A stretch of 51,623 bases of DNA, from contig CAYXDO010000074.1 of the NCBI GenBank assembly GCA_964463485.1, positions 1 to 51,623 on the forward strand. The letters are read 5' to 3'. The stretch is from CAYXDO01 sp964463485. GTDB lineage: Bacteria; Myxococcota; Kuafuiibacteriia; Kuafuiibacteriales; Kuafuiibacteriaceae. A program made the translations under genes and the position numbers. Of the stretch, positions 17,590-27,532 are shown in pieces. How positions within the stretch are numbered: the first letter of the stretch is position 1; every line of letters starts with the position of its first letter. The notes under the pieces were generated by a model that was not told the origin of the DNA, ran no database searches, and saw only the letters and a program-made list of their open reading frames with translations.

Positions 17590-18792
17590 TCAGGCCATGG
17601 CCGGAGTACCGGTCGGCTGGACGCCCTTCTTCTTCTGTCGAGCGTCGTAGGCCAGCACGATCACCGACCCGAGCGCCACCGCGATGATCGTGGACAAGGC
17701 GATGATGATGGCGCGCTTGGGTTTGATGGGCGCGACCGGGGGCTCCGCCAGATCGAGCGAGGTCACCGTTTGTGTATCGGAGGCCTCGTGGATTCGCGCG
17801 ACTTCGTACTGCTCCGCGAGCACCCTGTTGATGCTCTCCTGGACCGCGACCTCGCGCAGGAGCCGCGCGTACTCCAACGACAGCTCGGGGAGACGTTCGC
17901 TGGCGATGAAGGTGCCGCTGGCGGTGGTCTGCCCGACCTCGAGCTGGTGGAGCTGCGCTCTGAGGCTCGTGATCGTGTTGCGGAGCAGCGTGACCTTGGG
18001 GTGGTCGCCGTTGGCCCACGCGAGCATGGTTCGCAGCTCGATCTCCTTGCTCATCAACTGTCCTTTGACCGCCGCGATCGCGCCGAGGATGGCGCTGGTC
18101 TGGCTTCGAAGCTCCACGGCGCCGTTTCGCTCCTGGAACTCTCGAACCGAATCTTCGGCCTTTCGCAGGCCATCCCGAGCCTCGATGAGACGGCTCTCGA
18201 CGAAGCTTCGGGTTCGTTGTCCGCTCGACCGCTTCACGTCTCGGAGGAAGTGGTCGAGCTCCGTCACGTATTCGTTGGCGATCTTCGATGCGAGCACGGG
18301 ATCGGGGCTCTCGACGGCGATCGTGATGATGTTGCTCTTCTTGTCGACGTCGGAGGTCATCATCGTGCGCAAGCGCCCCCGTCGTCGGTGCGGCTTCACG
18401 TTTGGCCAAAGCTCGAGGCGGTCGATGATGCGATCCATCACTGCGTTGCTCTCGAGGATGCCGAGCCAGAGCGCGGTGGGGCTCGTGCCTCGGCCCATGA
18501 GCAGGGTCAGCGGGTCGGGAGCATTGAGCTGCAACGCCGAGCCCGTCTCCGGCGGCAAGATCGAAGCCTTGGCCTCGAAGATGTCGTGCATGCGAAAGAC
18601 CGCCACGGAGACGAGGCCCACGATCACCAGCACGATCGCGAGCAGGAGCTTCCAGTGAGACAGGACGATGCGGGCATATTGCGCGATGTTGATCGACCCC
18701 TCGTCGTCGTCGGCAGCGAGCGCGAGGAGCTCTGGTGGGAACGCTTGGACGAGCTCGGGCCGCGACATCTCGGGGGTCTTTTGCGTCACCAT
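17590..18792 (-). CDS. Wzz-family polysaccharide chain-length / co-polymerase protein
   Basis: The protein has 400 residues from ATG 18792. It has the Wzz layout: a short cytosolic N-terminus (INIAQYARIVLSHWK), first TM helix at about 49-66, a long periplasmic part with coiled coil (about 190-330), the Pro-rich APIKPKRA motif and a second TM helix at about 361-382. It lacks a C-terminal tyrosine-kinase (Wzc) domain, and no separate BY-kinase is seen in the window. Proteins of this type set polymer length in Wzy-dependent export and pair with the outer-membrane export protein, here encoded two genes upstream. Confidence 0.9.
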   Translation of the reverse strand: MVTQKTPEMSRPELVQAFPPELLALAADDDEGSINIAQYARIVLSHWKLLLAIVLVIVGLVSVAVFRMHDIFEAKASILPPETGSALQLNAPDPLTLLMGRGTSPTALWLGILESNAVMDRIIDRLELWPNVKPHRRRGRLRTMMTSDVDKKSNIITIAVESPDPVLASKIANEYVTELDHFLRDVKRSSGQRTRSFVESRLIEARDGLRKAEDSVREFQERNGAVELRSQTSAILGAIAAVKGQLMSKEIELRTMLAWANGDHPKVTLLRNTITSLRAQLHQLEVGQTTASGTFIASERLPELSLEYARLLREVAVQESINRVLAEQYEVARIHEASDTQTVTSLDLAEPPVAPIKPKRAIIIALSTIIAVALGSVIVLAYDARQKKKGVQPTGTPAMA

Positions 18793-18795
18793 TCG

Positions 18796-20289
18796 TCACC
18801 ACCTTCCGCGAAGCGTGAGGCCGGCGAAGAACAAGTCTTCACCCGAGCCCACCTCGTGGTTCGCGTCTTCGATGCGGTCATAGGCGAACTCGGCGCCCGC
18901 TGTGAAGCCGATCCCTTCGGGGTCGATGTCCGTGAAGTCCCAGCTTCCGCCGACTTGGTGGTGGCGCTCGAGCACGTCCACGTTCGAACCGCGACCTTCT
19001 CGGGTCTGATAAGCCCCAAATGCCCGAAACTTGGAGCCGCGGATGCCCGCACCAATCTCCCCGAAGAGCTCTCGCCCGCCGCCCCCGACCGGGTGACCGA
19101 TCAAACGCCCGCGATAGGTGTAGCCGGACGTGAACGACGGGCTCCGGTACCAATCCTTGGCGGACAAGTCGGCCCACTCGATGCGCGCGTCGAAGTAGCG
19201 AGCGACGTAGGGAATGAGCAAACCCGCGATATAGGCGAGGTCGGTCTGAACGAAGCCATGCACGTCCTCCATGCCGGCCTCGCCATAGAGCTGGAAGTAC
19301 TCCGTGACGAGCCGAGCGTCGAACGTGAGCAACGTGTAGCTCGGCAAGGTCTCTTCGACGCCAAGCAGCGTCTTCCAGAAATCCTTGAAGGTCAGCGACA
19401 CCTTCTCGCCCCCGAGGATCGCCGCGCGGCTCGCGCCGAGCTCGAGCGCCGGGTGCGGCTTGAGGTTCACTCGAACGCCCATCAGCGCGGGGCTTGGCAC
19501 GTCTCGCTCCGCTTCGAGCTTCGCGGCGAACGTGTCGAACTGCAAAGGCCCGAGGACCGAGAAGATCCACGGGAGCAAGATCGGCTCGGCCAACGACAAC
19601 CGAATCATCGGCATCGGTCGGGCGTTGTTCGAGATCGTCAGCGAGCCGCGCTTCGCTTGGCCCCACCAGACGTTGTCGAATCCCGCGGTGAGTTCGAGCC
19701 CCAACAGCCCGAACTTCCCGTAGGCACGATTCGGATAGGCCGTGGTCGTTTTCTGCGTGAGCCAGAAGACCGGCTCGACGTAGCCGGAGAACGGTCCCAT
19801 GCCCGCTTCGACCGCGAAGCGCAGATAGCCGTTGCCGCCGCTCGAGGCCTCCACCCCGCCGTTCAAGCCGATGAGCGCGTGCTGATGCACAGGCAGCTCG
19901 GGGATCGTGCTCTCGGGTCCGTTCAAGTACATGGCTCGGACCTCGGGCTCGATCAGAGGCTTGAGGTAGTAGGACCAGTCCACGTCGCGGCTCAACGTCA
20001 CGCCGGTGTCGACGTCGGCCACCAGATACAACAAGTCGTCGGGCCACTCGTAACGAGTGCCATGGACTTGCTCGAGCCGCTGATGCGCTTCGCCGAGCAT
20101 CCTCATCGCCTCGCGACCGGAGATGGGCCGTGAGCCGATGAGATGGCCGTCTACGACACCTGACGAGGCGAGGCGCTCGAGCGTCTCGTAGACCGGTCGA
20201 TCGAGCGGAACGCCGTTGCTCGGCGTCGCACACGCCGCGAGCCAAAGGAGCGAGACGGCCCAAGCCGCGTTCGAGGAGCGTCGCCTCAC
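18796..20289 (-). CDS. Wzi-like capsule assembly lipoprotein
   Basis: The protein has 497 residues. GTG 20289 overlaps the previous stop (GTGA) and starts a lipoprotein leader ending WLAAC (Cys20). An N-terminal helical part (ETLERLASSGVVDGHLIGSR, ISGREAMRMLGEAH) is followed by an outer-membrane barrel with many aromatic strands and a C-terminal ...LRGRW. This is the pattern of the capsule assembly Wzi family (PF14052-like), which binds capsule or exopolysaccharide at the cell surface. E. coli Wzi is not lipidated, so the lipobox is a variation. It lies between the export and chain-length genes. Confidence 0.82.
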   Translation of the reverse strand: MRRRSSNAAWAVSLLWLAACATPSNGVPLDRPVYETLERLASSGVVDGHLIGSRPISGREAMRMLGEAHQRLEQVHGTRYEWPDDLLYLVADVDTGVTLSRDVDWSYYLKPLIEPEVRAMYLNGPESTIPELPVHQHALIGLNGGVEASSGGNGYLRFAVEAGMGPFSGYVEPVFWLTQKTTTAYPNRAYGKFGLLGLELTAGFDNVWWGQAKRGSLTISNNARPMPMIRLSLAEPILLPWIFSVLGPLQFDTFAAKLEAERDVPSPALMGVRVNLKPHPALELGASRAAILGGEKVSLTFKDFWKTLLGVEETLPSYTLLTFDARLVTEYFQLYGEAGMEDVHGFVQTDLAYIAGLLIPYVARYFDARIEWADLSAKDWYRSPSFTSGYTYRGRLIGHPVGGGGRELFGEIGAGIRGSKFRAFGAYQTREGRGSNVDVLERHHQVGGSWDFTDIDPEGIGFTAGAEFAYDRIEDANHEVGSGEDLFFAGLTLRGRW

Positions 20290-22994
20290 CTGACGGTCCG
20301 CGCGCCTACGATGCTGCCGTTGGCGATCCCCACGAACACGCCGGTCGTGACCGCGATGTTGAGCAAGATCTGGGAGATGTCGCGGATGTCCTGCAACCAC
20401 GCGACATTGTCGAACTCCTCAGGAACCACCAGCGTGTCGCCTGGATCGGGACGCAACGAGAGGAATCCACCCGCGACCCAACGATGCCCTTCCGGATCCC
20501 AGTGCACGCCCGAGATGTCGGGCTGCCGCGCCGAGGCGACCGTCCCGTCAACCTTCAACAAGAACATCTCACTCTCGTCCGCGTCCTCGGTCGCGCCGCC
20601 AGCCAGCCGCAGATACGTGGCCACCGTGCCATTCGCGCGATGGACAAAGGCCGACTCGTTGAAGACCGATCCGAGGACCTGCACTTGCTCCGATCGCTCG
20701 GGCACCACGAGCGAGTCTCCGCCTTCCATCGGGATGTCGTCAGACGAACCTTTGAAGGACTCGAGCGGCCCCCAAAGTCGGATCGTCAGACGGCCCATCG
20801 GCGTTTGCGCTCGAAGCTTCGCGATGAGATCCGTCTTGCGCTGCTCCGCCTGCGCATCGACGGCGTTGGAGTCGATCAAGGCGCGCGCGCCCTCGGGTCG
20901 AATGAGCTGGAACTCGAGCCGGTCGATGATCTGCTCGAGGTGGTTCTTCTGAATTCGCGCCACGCTGGCCCGTCGCAGCATCGCGCCCTTCAGGTACGCG
21001 TTGGCGGTGTAGCCGCCAGCGCGCTCGATCACGGACGAGACCGGCTCGCCCTTGCGGATGGTGTAGGCGCCGGGGAACTTCACCTGCCCGATCACGTTGA
21101 CGACTCGATAGACGTGGTAGTCGGGGATCTGGCGCACGTGGAGGAAGTCGTCTTCGCGCAGCGGGAAGTCGTAGTCCGGGTCGCCTCTCATGGCGCGGCC
21201 GGGATTCACGAGCAGGCGCTCGGTGACCGGACCCTCCTGCGTCAGTCGGACGCGCGTGAGCTCACCCATCTCCCTGTAGGCATAGCGCTTGAGGCCGCCT
21301 GCGAGCTTGAGCAAGTCCGACAGGCGCATGCCTTCGCGGAATTCAAACGAGCCCGGACGATTCACCGCGCCAGCGATGCGGACGTTCTCTTCGTCCTCCA
21401 TCGACTTGCGATCGAAGATCACGATCTTGTCGTAGGGCTGGAGCTCGAGGTTCGAGTCTTCATCACCTTCGAACAGGAGCTTCTTGAGATCGATGGAGAC
21501 GTACGCCTTCTGGTAGTAGGGAGGCACGAGCCGCTCGATCAAAGCGAACTCGAAGAAGGTGTTCGGCAACAGCATCTCCGGGCCGGTCAAGATGTCCTTG
21601 ATTCGAATTCCTTCGCGCCATTCGTACGTGCCTGGCCGCTGACAGTTTCCGGAGAGCTCGATGGGGTTGGTGATCGTCTGACTGATCGAGAAGATCTTCA
21701 CGACGTCGCCGTCCTGCATGATGATGTTGCTCTTCTCGTCGAGGGCCTCGAGGTTCAGATCCAAGACGCCCTTGGCGGCGTTCTTGAAGATGCGTTCGAC
21801 CTGGATGCGCTGCGTGTAGCCGGTGGCGCGAACTCCGCCGGCCATGTCGAGCAGATCCTGAAGCCTCGTCTCCCCGCGCAGCTCGTACACCGCGGGCGTG
21901 TTCACGTTGCCGGCGAGCCCGACCAGCGGGCCCACGGGCGGAACGAACACGACGTCGGACGGCAGCAGCCGAATGTCCTTCGATTTGTCGCCGCGGAGTA
22001 AGAAGTCGTAGAAATCGAAGCTCACGACGGTCTTTCCGTCGCGCTTGACCTGGATGTTGCGCATCGAGCCGTTTTTCGTCGGACCGCCGGCTGCGAACAT
22101 GCCGTTCACCAGGGTGGACAACGAAGACACCTCGAAGGTGCCCGGCTGGACCACGTTGCCCACCACGAAGATCTTCATGGTGCGCAGCGCGCCCATGCCG
22201 ACGGTGAGCTGAACGGTGTTCTTGTAGAAGCGGTTGAACCGCTTATTGATGAGGGCCTTCGTCTCTTCGAACGTGAGCCCTCCGACGTAGACCACGCCGA
22301 GCTCCGGCAGCGTCACCTTGCCTTCGCGGTCGACCGTCACGTCGTAACGAGCGTCGGTCGCACCCCAAACGGTGATGACGAGCTGATCGTCAGGGCCGAC
22401 GATGTAGTCGGGACCGACCGGAACTGTCGTGACCGGCGTGAACGTGATGACGTTGTTCTCGAAGAGGCTGTAGCCGAACTGCGTGATCTGCAACTCGACG
22501 TCCGACGGCATGCGGCCCCAGATGTAGAGCTCGAAGTTCGAAGCTGCCTGCGCGCGCGTCCGCAGGCCGGAGTCCTCCATGCCGGGGACGAGCGTTTCGG
22601 TGCGGAGCTGAGCGTCGCGAGTGCGACGATCTTCGATCATTTTCTGGAGCGCTTCTTTGGCTTGCTCGAGCGGCTTGCCTCCGCCGAAGTCGCCTTCGAT
22701 CGATTCGAGCGTCACCGGGATCTCCGGGCCGCCGGTGATGTCTGGCAGGCTCGTTGGCACCGTGGGACCCGGGACGGGCGCGCCCGCTCCCGTGCCGCCC
22801 GCTCCTGTTCCGCCCGCGGCTCCGCCGAGCCCTCCACCGAGCCCGGTCGCGCCCCCGCCGCTCGCGCCGCCCCCGCCGGTCGTTCCGCCTCCCGTCTGCG
22901 CGAAGACCGGTACGCCGAAAGTCATGGCGCCGAAGCACGAGAGGATGGCCGCGCGGCGTAGGAGAAGTCGGAAAGAGAGCTCCGTTCGTGTCAT
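20286..22994 (-). CDS. Polysaccharide export protein with multiple SLBB domains (Wza-like)
   Basis: The protein has 902 residues from ATG 22994; an in-frame TTG at 23018 would add eight. The signal peptide ends near VFA, followed by a Gly-rich linker (about 33-75). The poly-export domain begins at about 190 (YIVGPDDQLVITVWG, DREGKVTLPELG) and is followed by several SLBB units, each opening with a VxGxVxxPGxxE-like phrase (VVGNVVQPGTFE, LAGNVNTPAVYE, LSGNCQRPGTYE, IAGAVNRPGSFE, VIGQVKFPGAYT). A hydrophobic C-terminal segment (ILLNIAVTTGVFVGIANG) could be the membrane-spanning helix. It is more than twice the length of E. coli Wza. It should form the export channel for the polymer. Confidence 0.93.
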   Translation of the reverse strand: MTRTELSFRLLLRRAAILSCFGAMTFGVPVFAQTGGGTTGGGGASGGGATGLGGGLGGAAGGTGAGGTGAGAPVPGPTVPTSLPDITGGPEIPVTLESIEGDFGGGKPLEQAKEALQKMIEDRRTRDAQLRTETLVPGMEDSGLRTRAQAASNFELYIWGRMPSDVELQITQFGYSLFENNVITFTPVTTVPVGPDYIVGPDDQLVITVWGATDARYDVTVDREGKVTLPELGVVYVGGLTFEETKALINKRFNRFYKNTVQLTVGMGALRTMKIFVVGNVVQPGTFEVSSLSTLVNGMFAAGGPTKNGSMRNIQVKRDGKTVVSFDFYDFLLRGDKSKDIRLLPSDVVFVPPVGPLVGLAGNVNTPAVYELRGETRLQDLLDMAGGVRATGYTQRIQVERIFKNAAKGVLDLNLEALDEKSNIIMQDGDVVKIFSISQTITNPIELSGNCQRPGTYEWREGIRIKDILTGPEMLLPNTFFEFALIERLVPPYYQKAYVSIDLKKLLFEGDEDSNLELQPYDKIVIFDRKSMEDEENVRIAGAVNRPGSFEFREGMRLSDLLKLAGGLKRYAYREMGELTRVRLTQEGPVTERLLVNPGRAMRGDPDYDFPLREDDFLHVRQIPDYHVYRVVNVIGQVKFPGAYTIRKGEPVSSVIERAGGYTANAYLKGAMLRRASVARIQKNHLEQIIDRLEFQLIRPEGARALIDSNAVDAQAEQRKTDLIAKLRAQTPMGRLTIRLWGPLESFKGSSDDIPMEGGDSLVVPERSEQVQVLGSVFNESAFVHRANGTVATYLRLAGGATEDADESEMFLLKVDGTVASARQPDISGVHWDPEGHRWVAGGFLSLRPDPGDTLVVPEEFDNVAWLQDIRDISQILLNIAVTTGVFVGIANGSIVGARTVR

Positions 22995-23067
22995 TTTTTT
23001 CTTCAGGGGCTGCCGCAAACCGGCCGCCGTTCTGCACCGTTTTCGATGCCGTGGCCAGAGTTTTGCG

Positions 23068-25047
23068 CTACTCCGGAGCCATCGCGAAGGTCTCCTGCGT
23101 CACCGTTCGATGAGGAACAGGCTCGGCGCTCGCACGTCCTTCTGCTCGATCCGCGCGACCCTCGGGTGGGTCGAATTCGGGTACCAGACGCGACAAAGCC
23201 TCTACCACGCGCTCGTGCGGAGCCGTGCTGTCGAGCCGCTCGAGGCGCTGCAGCGCTTGGGCGAGCTCCGCCGAATCGACCCGCTGCACTCGACCTACCC
23301 AGATCTTCGGATGGCCCGTCTTCGTCGCGGCTTCGTTCGAAAGTGCGATCTCCTCGAACAACTTCTCGCCGGGCCGCATTCCAGTGAACTCGATCCCGAT
23401 CTCGTCCTCCGACAGCCCAGACAACCGAATCAGATCGCGCGCGAGGTCTACGATCTTCATGGGCTCGCCCATGTCGAGCACGAACACCTCACCGCCATTG
23501 CCGAGCGCCGCGGCCTGCAACACCAACTGCGCGGCCTCCGGCACCGTCATGAAATATCGGCGCATGTCCGGATGGGTCACCGTGATGGGCCCGCCCCTTC
23601 GAATCTGCTCCTGAAAGATCGGAACGACCGAACCGTTGCTGCCCAAAACATTTCCAAACCTGACCGCCACGAACTTCGTCTTGCTCTTGCTCGCGAGCTC
23701 CTGAACGTAGATCTCGGCGACCCGTTTGGTCGTGCCCATCACGCTCGTGGGATTGACCGCCTTGTCCGTCGAGATCATCACGAAGGTGTGGCAGCCGAAG
23801 CGATCCGCCAGATCGGCCACGCGCTTGGTGCCAAAGACGTTGTTCTTCACCGCCTCGTTCGGATTGGCCTCCATCATCGGCACGTGTTTGTGCGCCGCCG
23901 CGTGGAAGACCGCGTCGGGCCGGAAATGACTGAAGACCCAAGTCATTCGCTCGTCGTCGGTGATGTCGGCGATGATCGGCCGCACCGCGACCTCTGGAAA
24001 GAGGGCCTCGAGCTCGCGCTCGAGAAGGAACAGCGCGTTTTCGTTTCGCTCGCACAAGAGCAGGAGGTTCGGGGAGAACCGCGCGACCTGCCGGCACATC
24101 TCCGACCCGATGCTCCCGGCTGCTCCCGTGACGAGCACCGTGCGCGCCCGCAGATAGTCTCCGATCGCCGTGTGATCGAGCTGTATCGGCTCTCGGCGTA
24201 GGAGGTCGTCGATGTTGACGTCGCGGATCTGGTTGAAGTTCAGCCGGCCGTGGACGAAGTCCTCGAGCGCCGGAACACGCCGGTACCGAACCTTGGCGGC
24301 CTGACAGCTACGGACGATCCGCCGCATGTCTTTGCCTGAAGCGGTCGGCGTCGCGATGATCACCTCGTCGATGTCGTGGGCCGCGACGACGTCGGGCAAC
24401 GCGTCGATGGGACCCACCACCGATGCGTTATGAATTCTTGCGCCCATCTTCGCCGGATCGTCGTCGACGAACCCGACGACGTTGAAGTCGATCGATTCGT
24501 TTCGAAGGATCTCCGCCAAGAGCGCGGCGCCGGTGTGACCAGCTCCCACGATCAACACCCGCGGGCCCAACTTCGGCGCGCCGAAGTTCGGCGCGATCAC
24601 CTCGCGCACGAAACGCATCCCCAACCTCGCGCCGCCAATCAAGAGCAGCGTGAGCACGAGGTCGAGCAGCAAGATCGAACGCGAGGCTCCGCGAAGCCTC
24701 CACGCGAGACCGAGAAACACGATGATCACCGCAAACGAAGTCAGCGCGGCCTTGCCGATGTGCACGAGGTCGTGCAGCCCGGCGTAGCGCAGCCACCCGC
24801 GATGGGTCCCGAACGCGAAGAAGACGGCAGCCTGGATCCCCACGACGATCAACACGACGCGGCGGCCCACCGCCCAAGCTTGTTCGAGGTCGAAATCGAA
24901 GCGCAGAAGCGCGGCGATGGCGTAGGCGGCGGTGAAGAGGAAGATCTGGATGAAGACGACGAGCGTTCTTCGAAGCCCCAGGTGCGACTTCAGGATCTGC
25001 GGCAGCCTGGGCTCGTCGGAAGAAGGTTTCTCGGAGACTTCGTTCAT
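23068..25047 (-). CDS. Membrane nucleotide-sugar 4,6-dehydratase, WbpM/CapD/PglF type
   Basis: The protein has 659 residues; ATG 25047 is chosen because the frame upstream overlaps the divergent gene. Four TM helices occupy about 28-140. A first Rossmann region has VGAGHTG (167-173), and a second, catalytic SDR region has TGAAGSIGSE (307-316). The active site reads STDKAVNPTSVMGTTK, with Met437 and Lys441 replacing the usual YxxxK, as in WbpM and PglF. These enzymes convert UDP-GlcNAc to a 4-keto-6-deoxy sugar for surface glycans. It is the first gene of the eight-gene operon; stop TAG lies 74 bp before the export gene's ATG. Confidence 0.95.
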   Translation of the reverse strand: MNEVSEKPSSDEPRLPQILKSHLGLRRTLVVFIQIFLFTAAYAIAALLRFDFDLEQAWAVGRRVVLIVVGIQAAVFFAFGTHRGWLRYAGLHDLVHIGKAALTSFAVIIVFLGLAWRLRGASRSILLLDLVLTLLLIGGARLGMRFVREVIAPNFGAPKLGPRVLIVGAGHTGAALLAEILRNESIDFNVVGFVDDDPAKMGARIHNASVVGPIDALPDVVAAHDIDEVIIATPTASGKDMRRIVRSCQAAKVRYRRVPALEDFVHGRLNFNQIRDVNIDDLLRREPIQLDHTAIGDYLRARTVLVTGAAGSIGSEMCRQVARFSPNLLLLCERNENALFLLERELEALFPEVAVRPIIADITDDERMTWVFSHFRPDAVFHAAAHKHVPMMEANPNEAVKNNVFGTKRVADLADRFGCHTFVMISTDKAVNPTSVMGTTKRVAEIYVQELASKSKTKFVAVRFGNVLGSNGSVVPIFQEQIRRGGPITVTHPDMRRYFMTVPEAAQLVLQAAALGNGGEVFVLDMGEPMKIVDLARDLIRLSGLSEDEIGIEFTGMRPGEKLFEEIALSNEAATKTGHPKIWVGRVQRVDSAELAQALQRLERLDSTAPHERVVEALSRLVPEFDPPEGRADRAEGRASAEPVPHRTVTQETFAMAPE

Positions 25048-25069
25048 TCGGCGCCTCGAAACGTGGCGG

Positions 25070-25086
25070 CCTGACGACCCGTCAGG
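25070..25086. promoter_or_regulatory. Inverted repeat before the polysaccharide operon
   Basis: CCTGAC (25070-25075) and GTCAGG (25081-25086) form a perfect inverted repeat with a 5-base centre, 23 bp upstream of the operon's first start codon and within the divergent control region. It could be an operator or an mRNA leader hairpin. No clear promoter boxes were found. Confidence 0.35.
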
Positions 25087-25222
25087 TCCGGGCTCGTACA
25101 CAGGTTTGCCGGATCCTGCAACATCGATGCACTGGGGTGCCACGCACCGCGCTTGGCGTTCGAATCGCCCGAGAACGAGCCGGGCTCGCTTCAGGCCCTG
25201 TGATCGGCTACAGCGGGCCGGC

Positions 25223-27250
25223 GTGATCCGAATCGCGCTCCGAATCGCGTTCGCGCTCGTGATTTTCGCTTTGAGCTTCGGCTGCGTTTTGCAGGGGGAG
25301 CGTCCGGCGCTCGAAGAACGAACCCACGTCACGTTTCGCGGTGTGCCTGGAGTGCTCGACGTCCCTGCGGCCACCACGGTGCCGTCCGGCGCCGTCGATC
25401 TGGGCTTCTCGTTGCAGCGAGATCTCGACCTGTTCCCGACGATCGAACGCCAAGGCAGCTTCGTATTTGCGCTCGGTTTTTTCGATTTTCTCACCATCGC
25501 CGGCAGAGGTGTGAAGGCCGAAGGCCCTGGTGAAGATCTCCGAGACCTCTCTGCGAGCATCCACGCGCGGGTCTTGAAAGAAGGCGAGTATTGGCCGTCT
25601 GTCGCGCTCGGCATGATCGATGCCGGCGGCGGCGCAGTGAAGTTCCACGCGAAGTATCTCACCGTCAGCAAGTCGGCGTTCGATTTGCTCCGCGCCACCG
25701 TCGGCTATGGAACGGGCACCCTCGAAGGCTTCTTCGCGGGCCTCGAGGTCGTCCCGCTCGAGTACGTCAGCCTCCTGGCCGACTATGACGGCCAAGGTGT
25801 GAACGCCGGGCTCCGCTTGTTCCCCGTGCCTCGCTCCGTCGAAGCCTACGGCGTCCCGCGCCCGAGCTTCGATGTCGCCTACGACGCCAAAGACGATGAG
25901 GTCACTTGGCAGCTCGGCCTGCGCTACGTGCTCGGGGAGCCCAAGTTCGTCGCTCAAAGGCAGAGCCGCGATCGCCACCGCTACGCCGGTCCCGAACCTC
26001 GACCCGACTTCGATGTCCGCGCCGACTCTCTCGAGCTCGCCGCCTCGCTGGTCGACGAAGGGTTCGAGAACGTCTCCGTGGAGGTGCATCGAACGCAACA
26101 CGGCTTTGCCGAGCGAATCCTCGTCGAGAACCGACGATTCAACCGCGACGCCATCGACGGGCTCGGCGTCGTCGCAGCCAAAGCGCTCCAAACCTTGTCT
26201 CCGCCGTTCGACGAGATCTGGATCGTCGCGGTCGAAGGCAACCTCCAGGTCGCCGAGATCCGAATGCGGCTCGGTGATCTGCGCGATTTCTTGAACGACG
26301 TGCTCCCCGCCGATTCGTTCGCGGAGCGCGTCTGGGTCACCAACGCCGTGTCGCGACCCGCCGACCCGCCGATCTTTCGCACCGAGCCCGCCCAACGAAG
26401 CTGGCTCAAGCTCGACGTGTTCCTTCGACCCGGTATCGAGACGTTGACGCTGACTGAAGTGGGTATCTTCGACTACCGCCTCTTCGCGCTCCCCAACGCG
26501 CGCATGCAGCTGTGGGCCGGCGCCGATCTCGACGCCCGCCTGCGCGTCCCGCTCTACCAAAGCGATCGAATCTTCGGAGGCCTCGGCACCACCGAGCTCG
26601 ACCGAGTCCTTCTCCACCAAGCCTTCGCGGTGCCTCTCGACCTTCCGGTGTTCGGTCAGCTCTCCGTCGGCCGCTTCGACGCCGACTGGCTCGGCCTCCA
26701 AGGCGAGCTCTTGGCCTCGCTGTTCGACGGCCCTCTCTCGCTTCGAGCCACCGTCGCGCGCGTGGGCCGCGAGCCCGATCAGCTGACCCGAACCACCGCG
26801 CTGTTCGAAGCCTCGGGCCACTACGCGCCCTGGGGCGGCTACCTCTCCGCCTCCGGCGGCCTCTTCCTCGACGGTGACGCGGGCGCCCGCGTCACGCTCG
26901 GCCGCTTCTTCGGCTCGACCGAAATCGCCGCCTACTTCCGATCCACGACGAACGGAAACCTTGCTGGCCTCGCGATCTCGTTGCCGCTCACCACCGGCGT
27001 GGAGCTCGCGCCGTGGCGCGTCCGCCCTCGGCTCCCAGACGTCTTCTCCTATTCGATCGGGACGACCGTCGCGACCGACAAGAACTACATCAATCCCATG
27101 ATCGGCCGATCACTTCAGACCGATCACGACCTCGGCAGAATCTATTTCGAAAGAGATCGATGGATTGCAGACCGCATCAAGGCGCGGCTGGAGGAGATGA
27201 AGTCGTCGATTCGGTGGCTCGTAGAACCGAGCTACGTCCTGCCCGAGTGA
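25223..27250 (+). CDS. YjbH-like outer-membrane lipoprotein
   Basis: The protein has 675 residues with a GTG start at 25223 that leads into a lipoprotein signal ending LSFGC (Cys21). The sequence matches the YjbH layout: an early GVPGVLDVPAATTVPSG segment, porin-like strands, a central periplasmic region (about 265-400) and a second barrel-like half with RVTLGRFFG and VELAPWRVRPRLPD, ending in an ISL helix-like tail (NYINPMIGRSLQTDHDL). YjbH proteins accompany exopolysaccharide export in E. coli and others. It is divergent from the export operon, with 175 bp between starts, so they may share control. Confidence 0.85.
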   Translation: MIRIALRIAFALVIFALSFGCVLQGERPALEERTHVTFRGVPGVLDVPAATTVPSGAVDLGFSLQRDLDLFPTIERQGSFVFALGFFDFLTIAGRGVKAEGPGEDLRDLSASIHARVLKEGEYWPSVALGMIDAGGGAVKFHAKYLTVSKSAFDLLRATVGYGTGTLEGFFAGLEVVPLEYVSLLADYDGQGVNAGLRLFPVPRSVEAYGVPRPSFDVAYDAKDDEVTWQLGLRYVLGEPKFVAQRQSRDRHRYAGPEPRPDFDVRADSLELAASLVDEGFENVSVEVHRTQHGFAERILVENRRFNRDAIDGLGVVAAKALQTLSPPFDEIWIVAVEGNLQVAEIRMRLGDLRDFLNDVLPADSFAERVWVTNAVSRPADPPIFRTEPAQRSWLKLDVFLRPGIETLTLTEVGIFDYRLFALPNARMQLWAGADLDARLRVPLYQSDRIFGGLGTTELDRVLLHQAFAVPLDLPVFGQLSVGRFDADWLGLQGELLASLFDGPLSLRATVARVGREPDQLTRTTALFEASGHYAPWGGYLSASGGLFLDGDAGARVTLGRFFGSTEIAAYFRSTTNGNLAGLAISLPLTTGVELAPWRVRPRLPDVFSYSIGTTVATDKNYINPMIGRSLQTDHDLGRIYFERDRWIADRIKARLEEMKSSIRWLVEPSYVLPE

Positions 27251-27253
27251 AGG

Positions 27254-27532
27254 CTATCCGCCGAACCCGCCGGTGATTTCTGCGATGGCGATCGTCGACC
27301 CACCTCGGCCTTCGATCACCACCGTGCGCCGACCGTCCGCATCGACCTCGACGTCAGGGCAAGGCGCCAACACCACCTGATCACCCACCTGGTACTCCGG
27401 AATTGTGCTGTAGACGATTTCGAGCACGCAGCCGACCTGCTCCTCTGCGATGTGGTCGCCCGTGCATCCAGCGAGGCCGAGCCCCGCACCAAAGCAAAGC
27501 CCAAGGGTATTGATAATCCGCTTGATCCGCAT
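27254..27532 (-). CDS. Small lipoprotein of unknown function
   Basis: The protein has 92 residues from ATG 27532. The leader ends in GLAGC (Cys23). The mature 70 residues include two more cysteines (VGCVLEI, APCPD) and a Gly-rich end. The family is unknown. It converges on the YjbH-like gene with only 3 bp between stops, leaving no room for a separate terminator. Confidence 0.65.
   Translation of the reverse strand: MRIKRIINTLGLCFGAGLGLAGCTGDHIAEEQVGCVLEIVYSTIPEYQVGDQVVLAPCPDVEVDADGRRTVVIEGRGGSTIAIAEITGGFGG

Noticed and set aside
17260..20133. A 957-codon plus-strand frame opposite the Wzz- and Wzi-like genes
   Set aside because: The minus-strand genes have lipobox, membrane segments and tight spacing; the plus frame is rich in Arg, Asp and Gly without any motif.
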